Of a DNA stretch of 45,129 nucleotides, positions 7,818 to 17,347 are shown piece after piece. A program made the position numbers and the translations under genes. The notes beneath the pieces are model-generated. The model had not been told where the DNA came from, did no database searches, and worked only from the letters and a program-made list of their open reading frames with translations. Source of the DNA: Streptomyces misionensis (GTDB taxonomy: Bacteria > Actinomycetota > Actinomycetes > Streptomycetales > Streptomycetaceae); NCBI RefSeq assembly GCF_007896895.1, contig NZ_VOGW01000114.1:11957-57085 (forward strand), written 5' to 3'. The stretch's first letter is position 1, and each line of letters begins with the position of its first letter.

Positions 7818-8430
7818 CGGGTTCGGGTTCGTCGTGGATGGTCAATGCTCCGGCGAGGTCGAGGTCGGCGACAGTGCCGTGTGCGCCGGCGCGGACGAGC
7901 AGCACTGCGCCGAGTGCGGTGCTCCAGAACGTCCTGGCCTCCACGTCGAGCGGTCGACGGGCCCTCCAGCCGCGACTGTCGACGAACTGGCGCACGAAGC
8001 GCTCGGATTGCCGGAACAGCAACTGGAGGTGCCGGTCGACCACCGGGGCGAGTTCGGGCTTGGAGATCCCGGCGGCGAGTGCTCGCGCGACCGACGGGAG
8101 CGAGGGCATGGCCAGTACGGCGCGGGCGATGTTGCGCCGAAATGTCGCCGCATCGGGGGCTTGGCGGCCGAGGCGCTCGATCCGTCGGGCGTCGTGCAGC
8201 AAGCCGAGAAAGGCGGCGTGCACGAGTAGCGAGTCCTTGGAGCCGAAGTAGTACGTGACCTGATTGGGGAAGACGCCTGCCGCGTTCGCGATCTCCGCGA
8301 CGCTCACCTCGGCACCGGGCCGCTCCTTGCAGAGCCGGGCAGTTGCCTCAATCAGCCGACGCCTCGTGGCGCGACCGCGGTCACGTGAGCGCGCCGACGT
8401 TGACCGAGCTTCAGTCCGCTTCTTCTCCAC
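7813..8430 (-). CDS. TetR/AcrR-family regulator
   Basis: This repressor-type protein of 205 residues has an N-terminal helix-turn-helix (RRRLIEATARLCKERPGAEVSVAEIANAAGVFPNQVTYYFGSKDSLL region, about residues 25-70) and a longer C-terminal ligand and dimer domain. The GTG at 8430 fits the family length; a longer reading frame upstream would run through the divergent promoter. It faces a ketosynthase gene across two matching 15-bp palindromes, so it probably represses itself and that gene. Its stop codon lies inside the arm of the 70-bp repeat, so the last few residues may derive from an insertion. Confidence 0.85.
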   Translation of the reverse strand: MEKKRTEARSTSARSRDRGRATRRRLIEATARLCKERPGAEVSVAEIANAAGVFPNQVTYYFGSKDSLLVHAAFLGLLHDARRIERLGRQAPDAATFRRNIARAVLAMPSLPSVARALAAGISKPELAPVVDRHLQLLFRQSERFVRQFVDSRGWRARRPLDVEARTFWSTALGAVLLVRAGAHGTVADLDLAGALTIHDEPEPG

Positions 8431-8437
8431 ACCGAAA

Positions 8438-8452
8438 TTGTATGTGATACAA
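8438..8452. promoter_or_regulatory. TetR operator candidate, site 1
   Basis: TTGTATGTGATACAA is a perfect palindrome with 6-base arms and a 3-base centre. It starts 8 bp from the TetR GTG. The same arms recur at 8468-8482. Confidence 0.65.
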
Positions 8453-8467
8453 CAAGGCCCCGTCAGC

Positions 8468-8482
8468 TTGTATCGCATACAA
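8468..8482. promoter_or_regulatory. TetR operator candidate, site 2
   Basis: TTGTATCGCATACAA has the same arms as site 1 and extends by one more matched pair (C...G). The centres of the two sites are 30 bp apart, about three helical turns, which would let two dimers bind the same face. The site ends 16 bp before the ketosynthase ATG. Confidence 0.65.
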
Positions 8483-8497
8483 GAAAGGTTCAAGGGC

Positions 8498-9760
8498 ATG
8501 CACCGGACTGAAGTCGTCGTGACCGGGCTCGGCGCGATCACACCACTCGGCGGAGACGTGGAGTCGACTTGGACAGCCCTGCTCGCCGGCGAGTCCGGCA
8601 TCCGCGGCGGCGCCCTGCGAGGCCAAGAGGACATCGGCCTTCCCGACACCGTCGCGGGGACGATGGCAAGCGACCCCGCCGAGTCGCTGCTGCCGGTGCA
8701 GGCCAGGCGGCTGGACCGCTCGCAGCAGGCAGCCCTCACCGCGGCGGCGGAAGCCTGGGCCGATGCCGGTGCCCCGCGGGTCGATCCTGACCGGCTCGCA
8801 TCATCGATCGGCACGGGCATCGGGGGCGTACGGACGCTGCTAAAGGAAGACGACGTGCTGGAGGCGGCCGGGACGCGGCGCGTCTCGCCACGCACGGTCC
8901 CGATGCTCATGCCCAATGCGGCGGCGGCGCTGATCAGTATCGAATACGGTGCACGGGCCGGGGTCTACACGCCCGTCTCGGCGTGCTCCTCCGGTGCCGA
9001 GGCGATCGCCCTGGGAGCCAGGCTCATCCGTGCCGGCGAGGCGGACGTGGTCATCGCGGGCGGGACCGAGGCCGCGATCACCCCGATCACCGTCGCCGGC
9101 TTCGTCCAGGCGCAAGCACTGTCGCGTTACACCGCTGAACCCGCGTCAGCGTCCCGGCCGTTCGCCGCAGACCGCAGCGGATTCGTCCTGAGTGAAGGCG
9201 CCGCGGTCGTGGTGCTCGAAAGCGCCGAGCACGCCAGCGCCCGAGGCGCGCGCGTCCACGCGGTACTCGCGGGTGCCGGCATCGCCGCCGACGCTCACCA
9301 CATCACGGCGCCCGCTGCCGACGGCTCCGGTCAGATCTCGGCCATGCAGAAGGCCCTCGCGCAAGCCGGTTTGGCTCCCGAGCAGATCAGCCACATCAAC
9401 GCCCATGCCACCGGAACTCCTGTCGGCGACATCGCCGAGGCGCACGCGATCAGGAAGGTCTTCGGCCGCGCCTCCGTGACGGCCCCCAAGGCGGCGCTCG
9501 GTCATCTCTTTGGCGCCGCCGGCGCGATCGAAGCGCTCATCGCCGTCCTCAGTGTGGAGCACGGCGTCATCCCGCCGACCCGCAACATCACCGCGGCCGG
9601 CGTCGGTCCCGACATCGATCTCGATGTCGTCGCAGAGCGACGAGACGTCCCCCAGGAAGCCGTGCTCAGCAACTCCTTCGGCTTCGGTGGGCAGAACGTC
9701 TCACTCATCGTCACCGGCGCACGGCACCACGCGTCCCGTACGGCTTCGACCACACCATGA
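8498..9760 (+). CDS. beta-ketoacyl-ACP synthase, FabF-like, free-standing
   Basis: This 420-residue condensing enzyme has the full KAS II fold and catalytic set: Cys163 in VSACSSGAEA, His303 in NAHATGTPVGD, Lys331 and His336 in KAALGHLFGAAG, and the C-terminal NSFGFGGQN. It should join malonyl-ACP to an acyl-ACP. No acyl carrier protein, ketoreductase or chain-length factor is nearby, so it is not part of a type II polyketide set here. The ATG at 8498 has GAAAGG ten bases upstream. Its own TetR and two operators suggest it is induced by a ligand, perhaps to adjust fatty acids or to replace an inhibited housekeeping KAS; both roles are guesses. A transposase remnant begins right after its stop. 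Confidence 0.9.
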   Translation: MHRTEVVVTGLGAITPLGGDVESTWTALLAGESGIRGGALRGQEDIGLPDTVAGTMASDPAESLLPVQARRLDRSQQAALTAAAEAWADAGAPRVDPDRLASSIGTGIGGVRTLLKEDDVLEAAGTRRVSPRTVPMLMPNAAAALISIEYGARAGVYTPVSACSSGAEAIALGARLIRAGEADVVIAGGTEAAITPITVAGFVQAQALSRYTAEPASASRPFAADRSGFVLSEGAAVVVLESAEHASARGARVHAVLAGAGIAADAHHITAPAADGSGQISAMQKALAQAGLAPEQISHINAHATGTPVGDIAEAHAIRKVFGRASVTAPKAALGHLFGAAGAIEALIAVLSVEHGVIPPTRNITAAGVGPDIDLDVVAERRDVPQEAVLSNSFGFGGQNVSLIVTGARHHASRTASTTP

Positions 9761-10316
<556 letters not shown>

Positions 10317-10348
10317 CCAGCGTTTTCACCAGGGACGCGGGAGGGCCG

Positions 10349-10696
10349 TCAGCGGTGGCCCAGCACGTTGACCACCCGTCCGCTGGGGTCACGGACGAAG
10401 AACCGCCGCACGCCCCACTCCTCGTCCTGCAAGGAGTGAATGATCTCCGCGCCGCTCGCCCGCATGACCGCATAAGCCGCATCCACGTCGTCCACCTCGA
10501 CACTCATGTCGGGGGTGAGGGGCGCGGTCTTGTCGCCGGTCATGACGCTGATTTGCGCTGCCGGGCTGGACGGGGACGCGAGCGTCATGATCCAACCGTG
10601 GTTCATGACCTCCTCGAAGCCCAGTAGGCCATAGAACTCCCGGCTCTCCTGCGCGGCCTCCGACTGGATGTTGGGCACGACACGGCGAACGGCCAT
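10349..10696 (-). CDS. VOC (glyoxalase/bleomycin-resistance-like) protein
   Basis: This protein of 115 residues has the VOC pattern: an N-terminal strand and helix (RRVVPNIQSEAAQESREFYGLLGF), a central MTLASPSSPAAQISVMTG strand, and the C-terminal VDAAYAVMRASGAEIIHSL with VRRFFVRDPSGRVVNVLGHR. The final DPSGxxVNV is the usual place of the metal ligand region, but the Glu ligand is replaced by Val-Asn, so metal binding is uncertain. The ATG at 10696 has GGAG six bases upstream. The function could be a small-molecule binding or lyase role. Confidence 0.85.
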   Translation of the reverse strand: MAVRRVVPNIQSEAAQESREFYGLLGFEEVMNHGWIMTLASPSSPAAQISVMTGDKTAPLTPDMSVEVDDVDAAYAVMRASGAEIIHSLQDEEWGVRRFFVRDPSGRVVNVLGHR

Positions 10697-10969
10697 CGGC
10701 GACTCCAAACGAGAACGACAGTGTCTCTGCCTCCCCAGGAGTACTACGACACATCCACCGCCGCACACACTTTCGATACACGCCCCGGTAGGGGCAGTTG
10801 TGCCCGACGGCCCCGCCAGCGGCGTACGCCCTCCTCTCCGTCGGCGTCCGCACCGACGACCTCGATACCGTCCTGAGCGCCCAGACACCCTCGGGAGCCC
10901 GGTCGAGTTCGTCGAAGGCGGGCTCGGACGAAGCCCCGGCCCCGGCCCGGCAGGGTCAGGTGCCGGCGC

Positions 10970-11554
10970 TCAACGCGGGCTGCGCCGGCTCCGGTAGGCC
11001 GCGACGCTGGCCCGGTGTGAGCAGGTTCGGGTGCAGTACTGCTTCGAGCCGTTGCGCGAGAGGTCCACGAAGGTGGCCCGGCAGGTCGGCCCGGCACATA
11101 CGCCGAGACGAGCGGGACCGAGCGTGGCGATGACGGAGGCCAGTGCGCTGAGCGTCGTCGCGGCAAGGTGCGCCGCGCAGCGGTCGGTGTCGGAGGTCAC
11201 CTCGGTCCACCAGCGGCCGTCCTCGTGGCGCAGTACCGGGGTGGCGCGGCTGCGACGCAGACCGTCGTTGATCAGAGCCGCGGCTTCGACCGCGTCCGCG
11301 TTCGCCCGTTCGAGCACCTTACGCACCGTCTCGCGCAACGCACGTACTTCCGCCAGGTCGGCGCGGGTGAGATGCCGCAGACCGGTCCCTCGGTTCGCGG
11401 CCGAAGTCGGACGCTCAGCCGCGGGATGGTCGTCAAGGAAGTCCCGGAGCTGCTCCACGGACTCGAGCGTGTCCTCTCCCTTGACCGGCCTCAAGGTGTT
11501 GGCCAGGTCGACGGCCGTCTGGACCACCAATGGGCTGTAATACGCATCCGGCAT
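10970..11554 (-). CDS. CGNR zinc-finger (ABATE-domain) regulator
   Basis: This 194-residue protein has the ABATE-like N-terminal domain (VDLANTLRPVKGEDTLESVEQLRDFL at about 15-45) and a C-terminal zinc finger, CAGPTCRATFVDLSRNGSK followed by YCTRTCSHRASVAAYRSR. The motif that names the family, CGNR, reads CSHR here; all four Cys are kept, so zinc binding should survive. The ATG at 11554 has GGAG nine bases upstream. It is divergent from an MFS exporter gene and is likely to regulate it. Confidence 0.88.
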   Translation of the reverse strand: MPDAYYSPLVVQTAVDLANTLRPVKGEDTLESVEQLRDFLDDHPAAERPTSAANRGTGLRHLTRADLAEVRALRETVRKVLERANADAVEAAALINDGLRRSRATPVLRHEDGRWWTEVTSDTDRCAAHLAATTLSALASVIATLGPARLGVCAGPTCRATFVDLSRNGSKQYCTRTCSHRASVAAYRSRRSPR

Positions 11555-11577
11555 TTGACGTGTCTCCTCACTGCTCC

Positions 11578-11587
11578 GTAATGTTAC
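11578..11587. promoter_or_regulatory. weak palindrome in divergent promoter
   Basis: GTAATGTTAC has 4-base matched arms around TG and sits between the CGNR gene and the MFS gene, 18 bp upstream of the MFS start. It could be part of an operator, but it is short. Confidence 0.25.
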
Positions 11588-11605
11588 ACGCAAAGGAGCT
11601 TTCGC

Positions 11606-13084
11606 ATGTCACAACGTACCCGGCAGGGGACGTCGTCGCAGACGATCCCGTCTGGAGGGGCCCCGGCACCGGAGCGAACCGACGCCCCGGACGGGCGTCG
11701 GCTGGGGCTGTCTTTGGGGATGCTGGTGCTGCCGATGTACGTGGCACTGGGAGCGCCGTCGGTGGCTCTGCCGGCCATCGGCCGCGCACTCGCGGTGCGG
11801 TTCGGGGCCACCGCATGGATTCTCGCCGCGTGGTCGCTGACCTCCGCGCTCGCGATGCCGGTCACGGGACGGCTGCTGGTCCGCTGGAGCCCCTTCCAGG
11901 TCCTCGTCGCCGGGGTCGTGGCGCTCGCCGCGGGCTCCGCCCTCGCCGGAGCCGGGCCGGAACTGCCCGTCGTGATCATCGGCCGACTGATCGGCGGTGC
12001 CGGGGCGGGCGCGACCGTGATCGCCGTCTTTGCCGCGGCCACCGCCCTTCCCGGGCGGCAACGGAATCGCGCCGTGGGAATCATCGCGGCCGCCGGCGCG
12101 ACGGCGTCGGGGTGCGGGACGCTGTTGGGCGGGGCGGTGACCGCATGGCTCGGGTGGCGTGCCGTGCTCGCGATCCCGGTCCTCGCACTGCCTCTCCTGC
12201 CGGCCGCCTTGCCGATCAGGCGCGCGCCGACGCGGAGCGGTAGCGGCGAGCGAAACGGCTCGACCGGGCGAGTCGATATCGTCGGCGCGGCCGTGCTGTC
12301 GGTACTCGCCGGCTCCTTGATCACGTTGCTGCAGGCCCACTCGGTCGGCCTGCCCGCTGCGGTCACGCTCGTCGTGGCTGCCGCCGGGGCGCTCGCCGCC
12401 GCGGGGCTGTGGTGGCGCGTGCGAAGCACGCCCGACGGGTTCGTGCCTCGGCGGGTGATCGCATCCCGCGGCTTCCTGGCGGCCGGGCTCATCGGCGGGA
12501 CCGTCTTCGCCGGCTACTACGGGGTGCTGTTCCGCGCCCCGTCTCTGATCGAGCAGGCCACGGGCGGTGGCCCCCTGGAAGCCGGCTTGCTCTTGGTCCC
12601 GGCCGCCACCTGCTCGGTGCCGGCCGGGCGGCTGGTCGGCACCTTGACCGACCGGTTCGCCGGCTGGCAGGTGTCGGCCGGGCTTGCGGCGCTCACCGTC
12701 GTCGGCGTGCTCGTGGTCGCGATCTTCACCGGGCCGATCCCGATCGTCGTCGGCACGGCGTTGGCCGTCTGCGGGTTCGCCGGCGCCCAAGCCGTACTGG
12801 TGAGCCTCGCGCCGGACCTGGTCGCCGTTCACGACCGCGACACCGCACAGGGCTTGCTCAACTTCGTGAACGCGCTGGGTGGCGGGATCGGTCCGGCCGT
12901 TGTCGCGGGTCTGTCCGGCATCGTGCCGGTGCCGGTGGCCCTCGCCGTGCTCGCGGCACTCCCCCTGGCCGGACTCGTCCTCAGCCTGACCCGGCGCCCT
13001 ACCGCCGACCGCTGCCCCGGCCCCGACGCCACCCGTGGGACCCGCGATGACGGTCCACCTGCATCTGATCCGATAACGCCTTGA
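11606..13084 (+). CDS. MFS drug exporter, DHA2-like
   Basis: This inner-membrane protein of 492 residues has about 14 hydrophobic segments, as in DHA2 proton-driven exporters. Motif A-like and motif C-like parts are seen: LTSALAMPVTGRLLVRW after the second segment, and GRLIGGAGAGATVIAVFAA and GIIAAAGATASGCGTLLGG further on. A second-half loop has GRLVGTLTDRFAGW. AAAGGAG eight bases before the ATG supports the start. It is divergent from the CGNR regulator and is followed after 18 bp by the epoxide hydrolase gene, probably in one operon. The substrate is unknown. Confidence 0.9.
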   Translation: MSQRTRQGTSSQTIPSGGAPAPERTDAPDGRRLGLSLGMLVLPMYVALGAPSVALPAIGRALAVRFGATAWILAAWSLTSALAMPVTGRLLVRWSPFQVLVAGVVALAAGSALAGAGPELPVVIIGRLIGGAGAGATVIAVFAAATALPGRQRNRAVGIIAAAGATASGCGTLLGGAVTAWLGWRAVLAIPVLALPLLPAALPIRRAPTRSGSGERNGSTGRVDIVGAAVLSVLAGSLITLLQAHSVGLPAAVTLVVAAAGALAAAGLWWRVRSTPDGFVPRRVIASRGFLAAGLIGGTVFAGYYGVLFRAPSLIEQATGGGPLEAGLLLVPAATCSVPAGRLVGTLTDRFAGWQVSAGLAALTVVGVLVVAIFTGPIPIVVGTALAVCGFAGAQAVLVSLAPDLVAVHDRDTAQGLLNFVNALGGGIGPAVVAGLSGIVPVPVALAVLAALPLAGLVLSLTRRPTADRCPGPDATRGTRDDGPPASDPITP

Positions 13085-13102
13085 CCAGTAAGGAGCCTTG
13101 CC

Positions 13103-14224
13103 ATGTCCGCCGAGCCGTTCGAGGTCAGCATCACCGAAGCCGAGATCGCGGACCTGCGTGAACGATTGCGACGGACACGGTGGCCCGAGCGCGAGCCGGT
13201 GGACGACTGGTCACAGGGTTTGCCGCTGTCGTATGCGCAGGAGCTTTGCCGCAGTTGGGCCGAGGACTACGACTTCGGGTTCGCCGAGCGGCTCAACGTG
13301 TTCCCGCAGTACCGCGACACGATCGACGGGCTGGGCATCCACTTCCTGCACGTCCGCTCGCCTGAGCCGGACGCGTTCCCGCTCGTGCTCACGCACGGGT
13401 GGCCGGGTTCGGTGCTCGAGTTCCTGGAGGTCCTCGGCCCGCTGACCGACCCGCGCGCGCACGGCGGTGACCCGGCGGACGCGTTCCACGTGGTCGCGCC
13501 GTCGTTGCCCGGGTACGGCTGGAGTGACAAGCCGTCGACGACCGGGTGGGGCATCACTCGCACCGCGCGCGCCTAGGACACGTTGATGGTCTCGCTGGGT
13601 TACGAACGATACGGCGCGCAGGGCGGGGACTGGGGTTCGGCGGTGTCCGCGGCGCTGGGCGAGGTGGCGCCCGAGCGGGTCGCCGGCGTGCACGTGAACC
13701 TGGGATCCGTGGCGGCGGGCACGTTCGACGACCCAACGCCCGCGGAACTGGCGAACCTCGAGGCCGAGAACGAGATGCAGCGCACCGGCCGGGGGTACTC
13801 GGCGATCCAGGCGACCCGGCCGCAGACGCTCGGCTACGGCCTCGCCGACTCCCCGTCGGGGCAGGCCGCCTGGATCGCCGAGAAGTTCTGGGCGTGGACG
13901 GACAACGACGGCCATCCCGAGGACGCGTTGTCGCGGCAGACGATCCTCGACGAGATCTCGGTCTATTGGTTCACCGCGTCGGCCACGTCGTCGGCGCGCC
14001 TGTACTGGGAGAGCTTCGCCAACTTCCGGGACAAGGTGACCGCGCCATCCGGGCTGTCGGTCTACCCGCGCGACATAACCCGCCCGTCGAGGCGGGAGGC
14101 CGAGCTGCGGTTCACCGACCTGCGCTGGTTCGAGGAGTTGCCGCATGGTGGCCACTTCGCCGCGCTGGAGCAGCCGGAGTCGCTGGTCAAGCAGGTACGC
14201 GGGTTCTTCCGCCTGTTCCGCTGA
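13103..14224 (+). pseudogene. epoxide hydrolase with in-frame TAG
   Basis: Both halves of an EphA/EHN-type epoxide hydrolase are in the same frame and together give 373 codons, the usual family length. The EHN N-terminal domain (EVSITEAEIADLRERLRRTRWP) and oxyanion motif LTHGWPGSVLE come before the stop. The nucleophile Asp176 in AQGGDWGS and His351 in HGGHFAALEQPE come after it. The only defect is TAG at 13574-13576 in ARA-stop-DTLM, where relatives have Trp (TGG). So a single base change ends the protein at residue 157. AAGGAG precedes the ATG at 13103, in line with the MFS gene upstream. Confidence 0.88.
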
Positions 14225-14571
14225 CCGTCCGTGCCAGCCTCTGGGAAGCCCGCGCCCGGGGGATGGTCCTGCCCCTCCCCCGGGTTGCCGGCAAAACGAC
14301 GGCCACGCTCGGCGAGCGGACGCCGGCGATCCCCCCTCGAACGAGGAGTCGGCTTCGAATGGCGAAGCAGCACTACGGTGCGAGACATGTCGGTGCTCAT
14401 AGCGGCCCATCGGCGAGCCGATCGAGCAGATCGACGGCATCGTCACCGGGGCCCCCGGGGGCGCTCACCTCCGGCGCCGGCCCCCTTCCGGTCTTCGTCG
14501 CGGTACATCCCGACCGCTACGTCGCGGCGGTGTTTCGCCTCCGCCGGCGGAAGTCCGGCTCTGCCGCCCGC
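14225..14571. other. no recognisable gene
   Basis: The region between the convergent epoxide hydrolase and oxidase genes. No ORF here has good codon use, a start signal or a familiar motif. No clear terminator hairpin with a T run was seen. Confidence 0.4.
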
Positions 14572-16404
14572 TCAGCGCAGCAGCGCGTCGAGGAACGGGC
14601 TGGACAACACGTGGTGGGGGTCGAGTCGGTCGAGAATCGCGACCGCCTGGTCCCAGCCCGGCCCGCCCCCGGCGCGCTGGCTGGCGGGGATGGCACGGGT
14701 GAGGACGTCTGGGTCGGACCACGCGGCGGTGTCGCTGTAGGCCCAGCCCTTGGACCATTCCACGCGAACCGTCGCCCGGTCCCCGTCCAGGGCCAGGAGG
14801 AACTGCTCGATGTCGCGGTAGAAGCGGTGCAGGGCGGGTGTCGTCGGCAGGGAGAGGACGTCAAACCACACGGCGGTGTCGACGTCCGGCCGGTCGGGGC
14901 GCGGCCGCAGGGCGGACAGCAGCGGGGGCCGCGCGCCGGGAACGCCGCACACGAGCGGGTCCTCCAGACCGGTCACCCGGATCTCCACCTGGCCGTTGAC
15001 CGGGTACTCGCCGCGCGCCGCGTACCGGGCGAGCAGCGTGCGGTAGAAGCCGGTGAACTGGCTGACCACCCACTGCAGATCGGCGCGGCGGGTGAGGACG
15101 GCGTAGCCGTTGGCGGTCTCGCGCAGCGTGGTGGGCCGCACGTACTGCAGCAGGTTGCGGGAGGCCCCCCACAGATCAGAGCGCAGACCGCCTGCCAGCA
15201 GGTGGGTGAGCACGTCGCCGGTCAGCACGTCCCGCACGAGGGTCCCCGAGAGCAGGACGTCGGTGATGTCGCCGGTCAACGCGACCTTGGCCAGCAGGTA
15301 CTGGACCTGCCCGAAGAGCGGCGCGCTCGCCCACGCCCCGGAGACCAGGTCCCCGGCCAGCCGGGCCACCGGCTCGGGGAGGGAGTCGGAGAACGGGTAG
15401 TTGTACGGTTCGTCGACCGCGCGGGCGGTGAGCGGCCGCTTCGGGGCGACACTCCAGACCTTCAACCAGGGGCAGTCGGTGAAGGCGAACCAGATCGCCT
15501 CGACCCGGCCGGTGCGGTCCACGAAGTTGGCCAGGGTACGCGTGCCGGCAGGAGCACCGGGGGCGGCGAACAGCTCGGTGGCGGGGATGTCCAGAATGGA
15601 CTGGCAGCGCAGATGGTGGTCGGTGCCCACCCGCACGACGGCCTCGGTGACGAGCGAGCGGCCGAGGTGAGTGAGGAGCGCATCACAGTCGGGCTCGGCT
15701 CGGCCGACGGTCCGCAGGACGTAGCGGCCGGCGGCGTCGTCCCAGACGACCACGGTCAGCTCGGTGACCAGGTTGCTCAGCGAGCCGTAGCCGTGGCCGG
15801 ACGACGGGCTCTCGCCGACGGCGGGAACGGCCGTGCCGTGCGCGCCGATGGCAAGTGCGCCACCGACCGACAGATCGCCGGGTGCCGGCGCGGAGGCGAC
15901 CCCGTATCCGCCCTCGCCGGCGAACGCGAGCAGCGTCTCCAGCGAGGCGCCGGCCTGGGCCCGGACCCGGGCCGACCCGTCGGCGGCCTGCTGCTCCAGC
16001 GACATCGCCGTGAGGTGTGCGGTGGTGTCCAGCAGGACGACCCTGGCCGCGGCGGGTGTGCCGTCGGCCACCGTGAGGGGGGCCCAGCCATGCCGCTGCC
16101 CTTGCGCGCGTACGGTCCAGCCGGCGCCGTAGGCCCAGTTGACGACGTCGAGCACCTCCTGGGGGCTGCGCGGCGCGCACGTCCACAGCTGGTCGCTACG
16201 AATCTCACCGGCCCAGTTCTCGTAGGCGCGCTGATAGACGTCGATCCCGGCCGGGAAGCCCGGCGGCGCTGCCGAGGCCGCGTAGGCGCTGCCCGGCCGG
16301 ACCAGCCCGCGCAGCAACCAGACCGCGCCGCCCGCGGCGGCCGACGACGCGAGCAGCCTGCGCCGCGACAGCCCGCCGCCCTGGTTCGAAGGACCGTCCG
16401 TCAT
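14572..16404 (-). CDS. exported FAD-linked oxidase, cholesterol-oxidase type II-like
   Basis: This 610-residue protein has a twin-arginine signal (SRRRLLASSAAAGGAVWLL at about 13-31), so it is exported folded. A PCMH-type FAD domain follows, with RAQGQRHGWAPLTV, where His105 matches the covalent FAD link in type II cholesterol oxidases, then GDLSVGGALAIGAHGTAVP. The C-terminal half (WVVSQFTGFYRTLLARYA, VDTAVWFDVLSLP, RVEWSKGWAYSD) matches the cholesterol-oxidase substrate-binding domain. It should oxidise a sterol or similar alcohol and release hydrogen peroxide. The start at 16404 places the signal at the N-terminus. It stands alone between two decayed regions. Confidence 0.88.
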   Translation of the reverse strand: MTDGPSNQGGGLSRRRLLASSAAAGGAVWLLRGLVRPGSAYAASAAPPGFPAGIDVYQRAYENWAGEIRSDQLWTCAPRSPQEVLDVVNWAYGAGWTVRAQGQRHGWAPLTVADGTPAAARVVLLDTTAHLTAMSLEQQAADGSARVRAQAGASLETLLAFAGEGGYGVASAPAPGDLSVGGALAIGAHGTAVPAVGESPSSGHGYGSLSNLVTELTVVVWDDAAGRYVLRTVGRAEPDCDALLTHLGRSLVTEAVVRVGTDHHLRCQSILDIPATELFAAPGAPAGTRTLANFVDRTGRVEAIWFAFTDCPWLKVWSVAPKRPLTARAVDEPYNYPFSDSLPEPVARLAGDLVSGAWASAPLFGQVQYLLAKVALTGDITDVLLSGTLVRDVLTGDVLTHLLAGGLRSDLWGASRNLLQYVRPTTLRETANGYAVLTRRADLQWVVSQFTGFYRTLLARYAARGEYPVNGQVEIRVTGLEDPLVCGVPGARPPLLSALRPRPDRPDVDTAVWFDVLSLPTTPALHRFYRDIEQFLLALDGDRATVRVEWSKGWAYSDTAAWSDPDVLTRAIPASQRAGGGPGWDQAVAILDRLDPHHVLSSPFLDALLR

Positions 16405-16504
16405 CCCCGCACCCCTCTGACCCGCGCTCCGAACCGGCCCTGCCGGGCCGGTCGAGCACGCACGTTACCCAGCGAAGAAGGCCCCGCGGTCATACGTTCT
16501 ACCT

Positions 16505-16524
16505 ATTCACTTGAACGAGTGAAT
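16505..16524. promoter_or_regulatory. 20-bp inverted repeat, operator-like
   Basis: ATTCACT and AGTGAAT flank a 6-base spacer (TGAACG). The shape is that of a TetR-type operator. It lies 100 bp upstream of the oxidase start and next to decayed DNA, so it may control the oxidase or be left over from a lost regulator gene. Confidence 0.4.
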
Positions 16525-16712
16525 GACCTGCGAACCGGCCCCTCCTGGGGACTCCTGCCATGCAAGACGCCTGCCCGGCCCGCCCGCTGTAGGCGAGGGC
16601 TATCGGGGGGCGAGGGAGATCGGACTGCGGTGGCCTGGCGACAGCTCGGGCCGTTGCCAGACGTCGGCGAACAGCACGTCGTCCAGAGCCGGGCCGGGGC
16701 CGTCGCCGTCGC

Positions 16713-16842
16713 GCTCTGACCACGGCGTCCGTCGACGCGGTCGTCCCCGCCCACCCCGAAGTCGACTGGGAGCGGCTGCGCGTGGTGGAGAAAGCCCGGC
16801 GCTCTCCGCTGGCATCGCTGCGCCAGGAACCGACACCCGCGT
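16713..16842 (+). pseudogene. C-terminal fragment of unknown protein
   Basis: One frame shows good codon use and reads PEVDWERLRVVEKARRSPLA before ending at TAA (16840-16842). There is no start and nothing coding-like upstream. It looks like the tail of a lost gene; I do not recognise the family. Confidence 0.35.
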
Positions 16843-16904
16843 AAGCCTGCCGAGGGTGCAGCCCTCCGCACCCGGGCCCGTGGTCGCGCCGGGTGCGGAA
16901 GGTG

Positions 16905-17240
16905 GTCACACGGCCCTGGGGGCGCGCCGCCTCCCAGCGGTCCAGGCGTTCGTAGAGGGCGCGGACGAGGCGGGCGCGGTTCTGGCGCAGCGCACGATCC
17001 CCTCGGTCGTCGCGGACAGCCGGCCTTCCGCCTCGCGCAGGACGACGCCGGCGAGCGCCCGGGGGCCGTTGTCCTTTGGCAGTTGGGCGGCGCGGCGGCG
17101 GACGTCGGAGGCGACGGCGCGGTCGTGGCCGGTGAGCTGGAGGGCGATCCGCTCGTAGTCGCGTTCGACGAGCGTGTCCGGGCCGGTTAAGGCCAGGACT
17201 GCCAACGCTTCGCAGCCATGGCCGGCGAGAACTGGTCCGA
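16905..17240 (-). pseudogene. decayed DUF6415-like protein
   Basis: Two frames join near 17000. The first reads ERDYERIALQLTGHDRAVAS and RRRAAQLPKDNGPRALAGVV; the second continues with RARLVRALYERLDRWEAA. The order LxGH, LPKD..PRA, ..EA.GRL and a final ARLVRALY resembles the DUF6415 family common in Streptomyces. The frameshift and the lack of a start make it a pseudogene. The family name is from memory. Confidence 0.4.
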
Positions 17241-17347
17241 CTACTTGCCCGCGACTCGCCCGCGCCCGCACCAAACGACAGGACGGGACGTGGCGGAAAG
17301 GAGTTGAAGGAGCGGCCCCGAGTCGAGGTCGTCCGGGAACATGAAGC

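Noticed and set aside
13546..16719. 1057-codon plus-strand ORF opposite the FAD oxidase
   Set aside because: It is a high-GC shadow; the opposite strand has a Tat signal and FAD-binding motifs.
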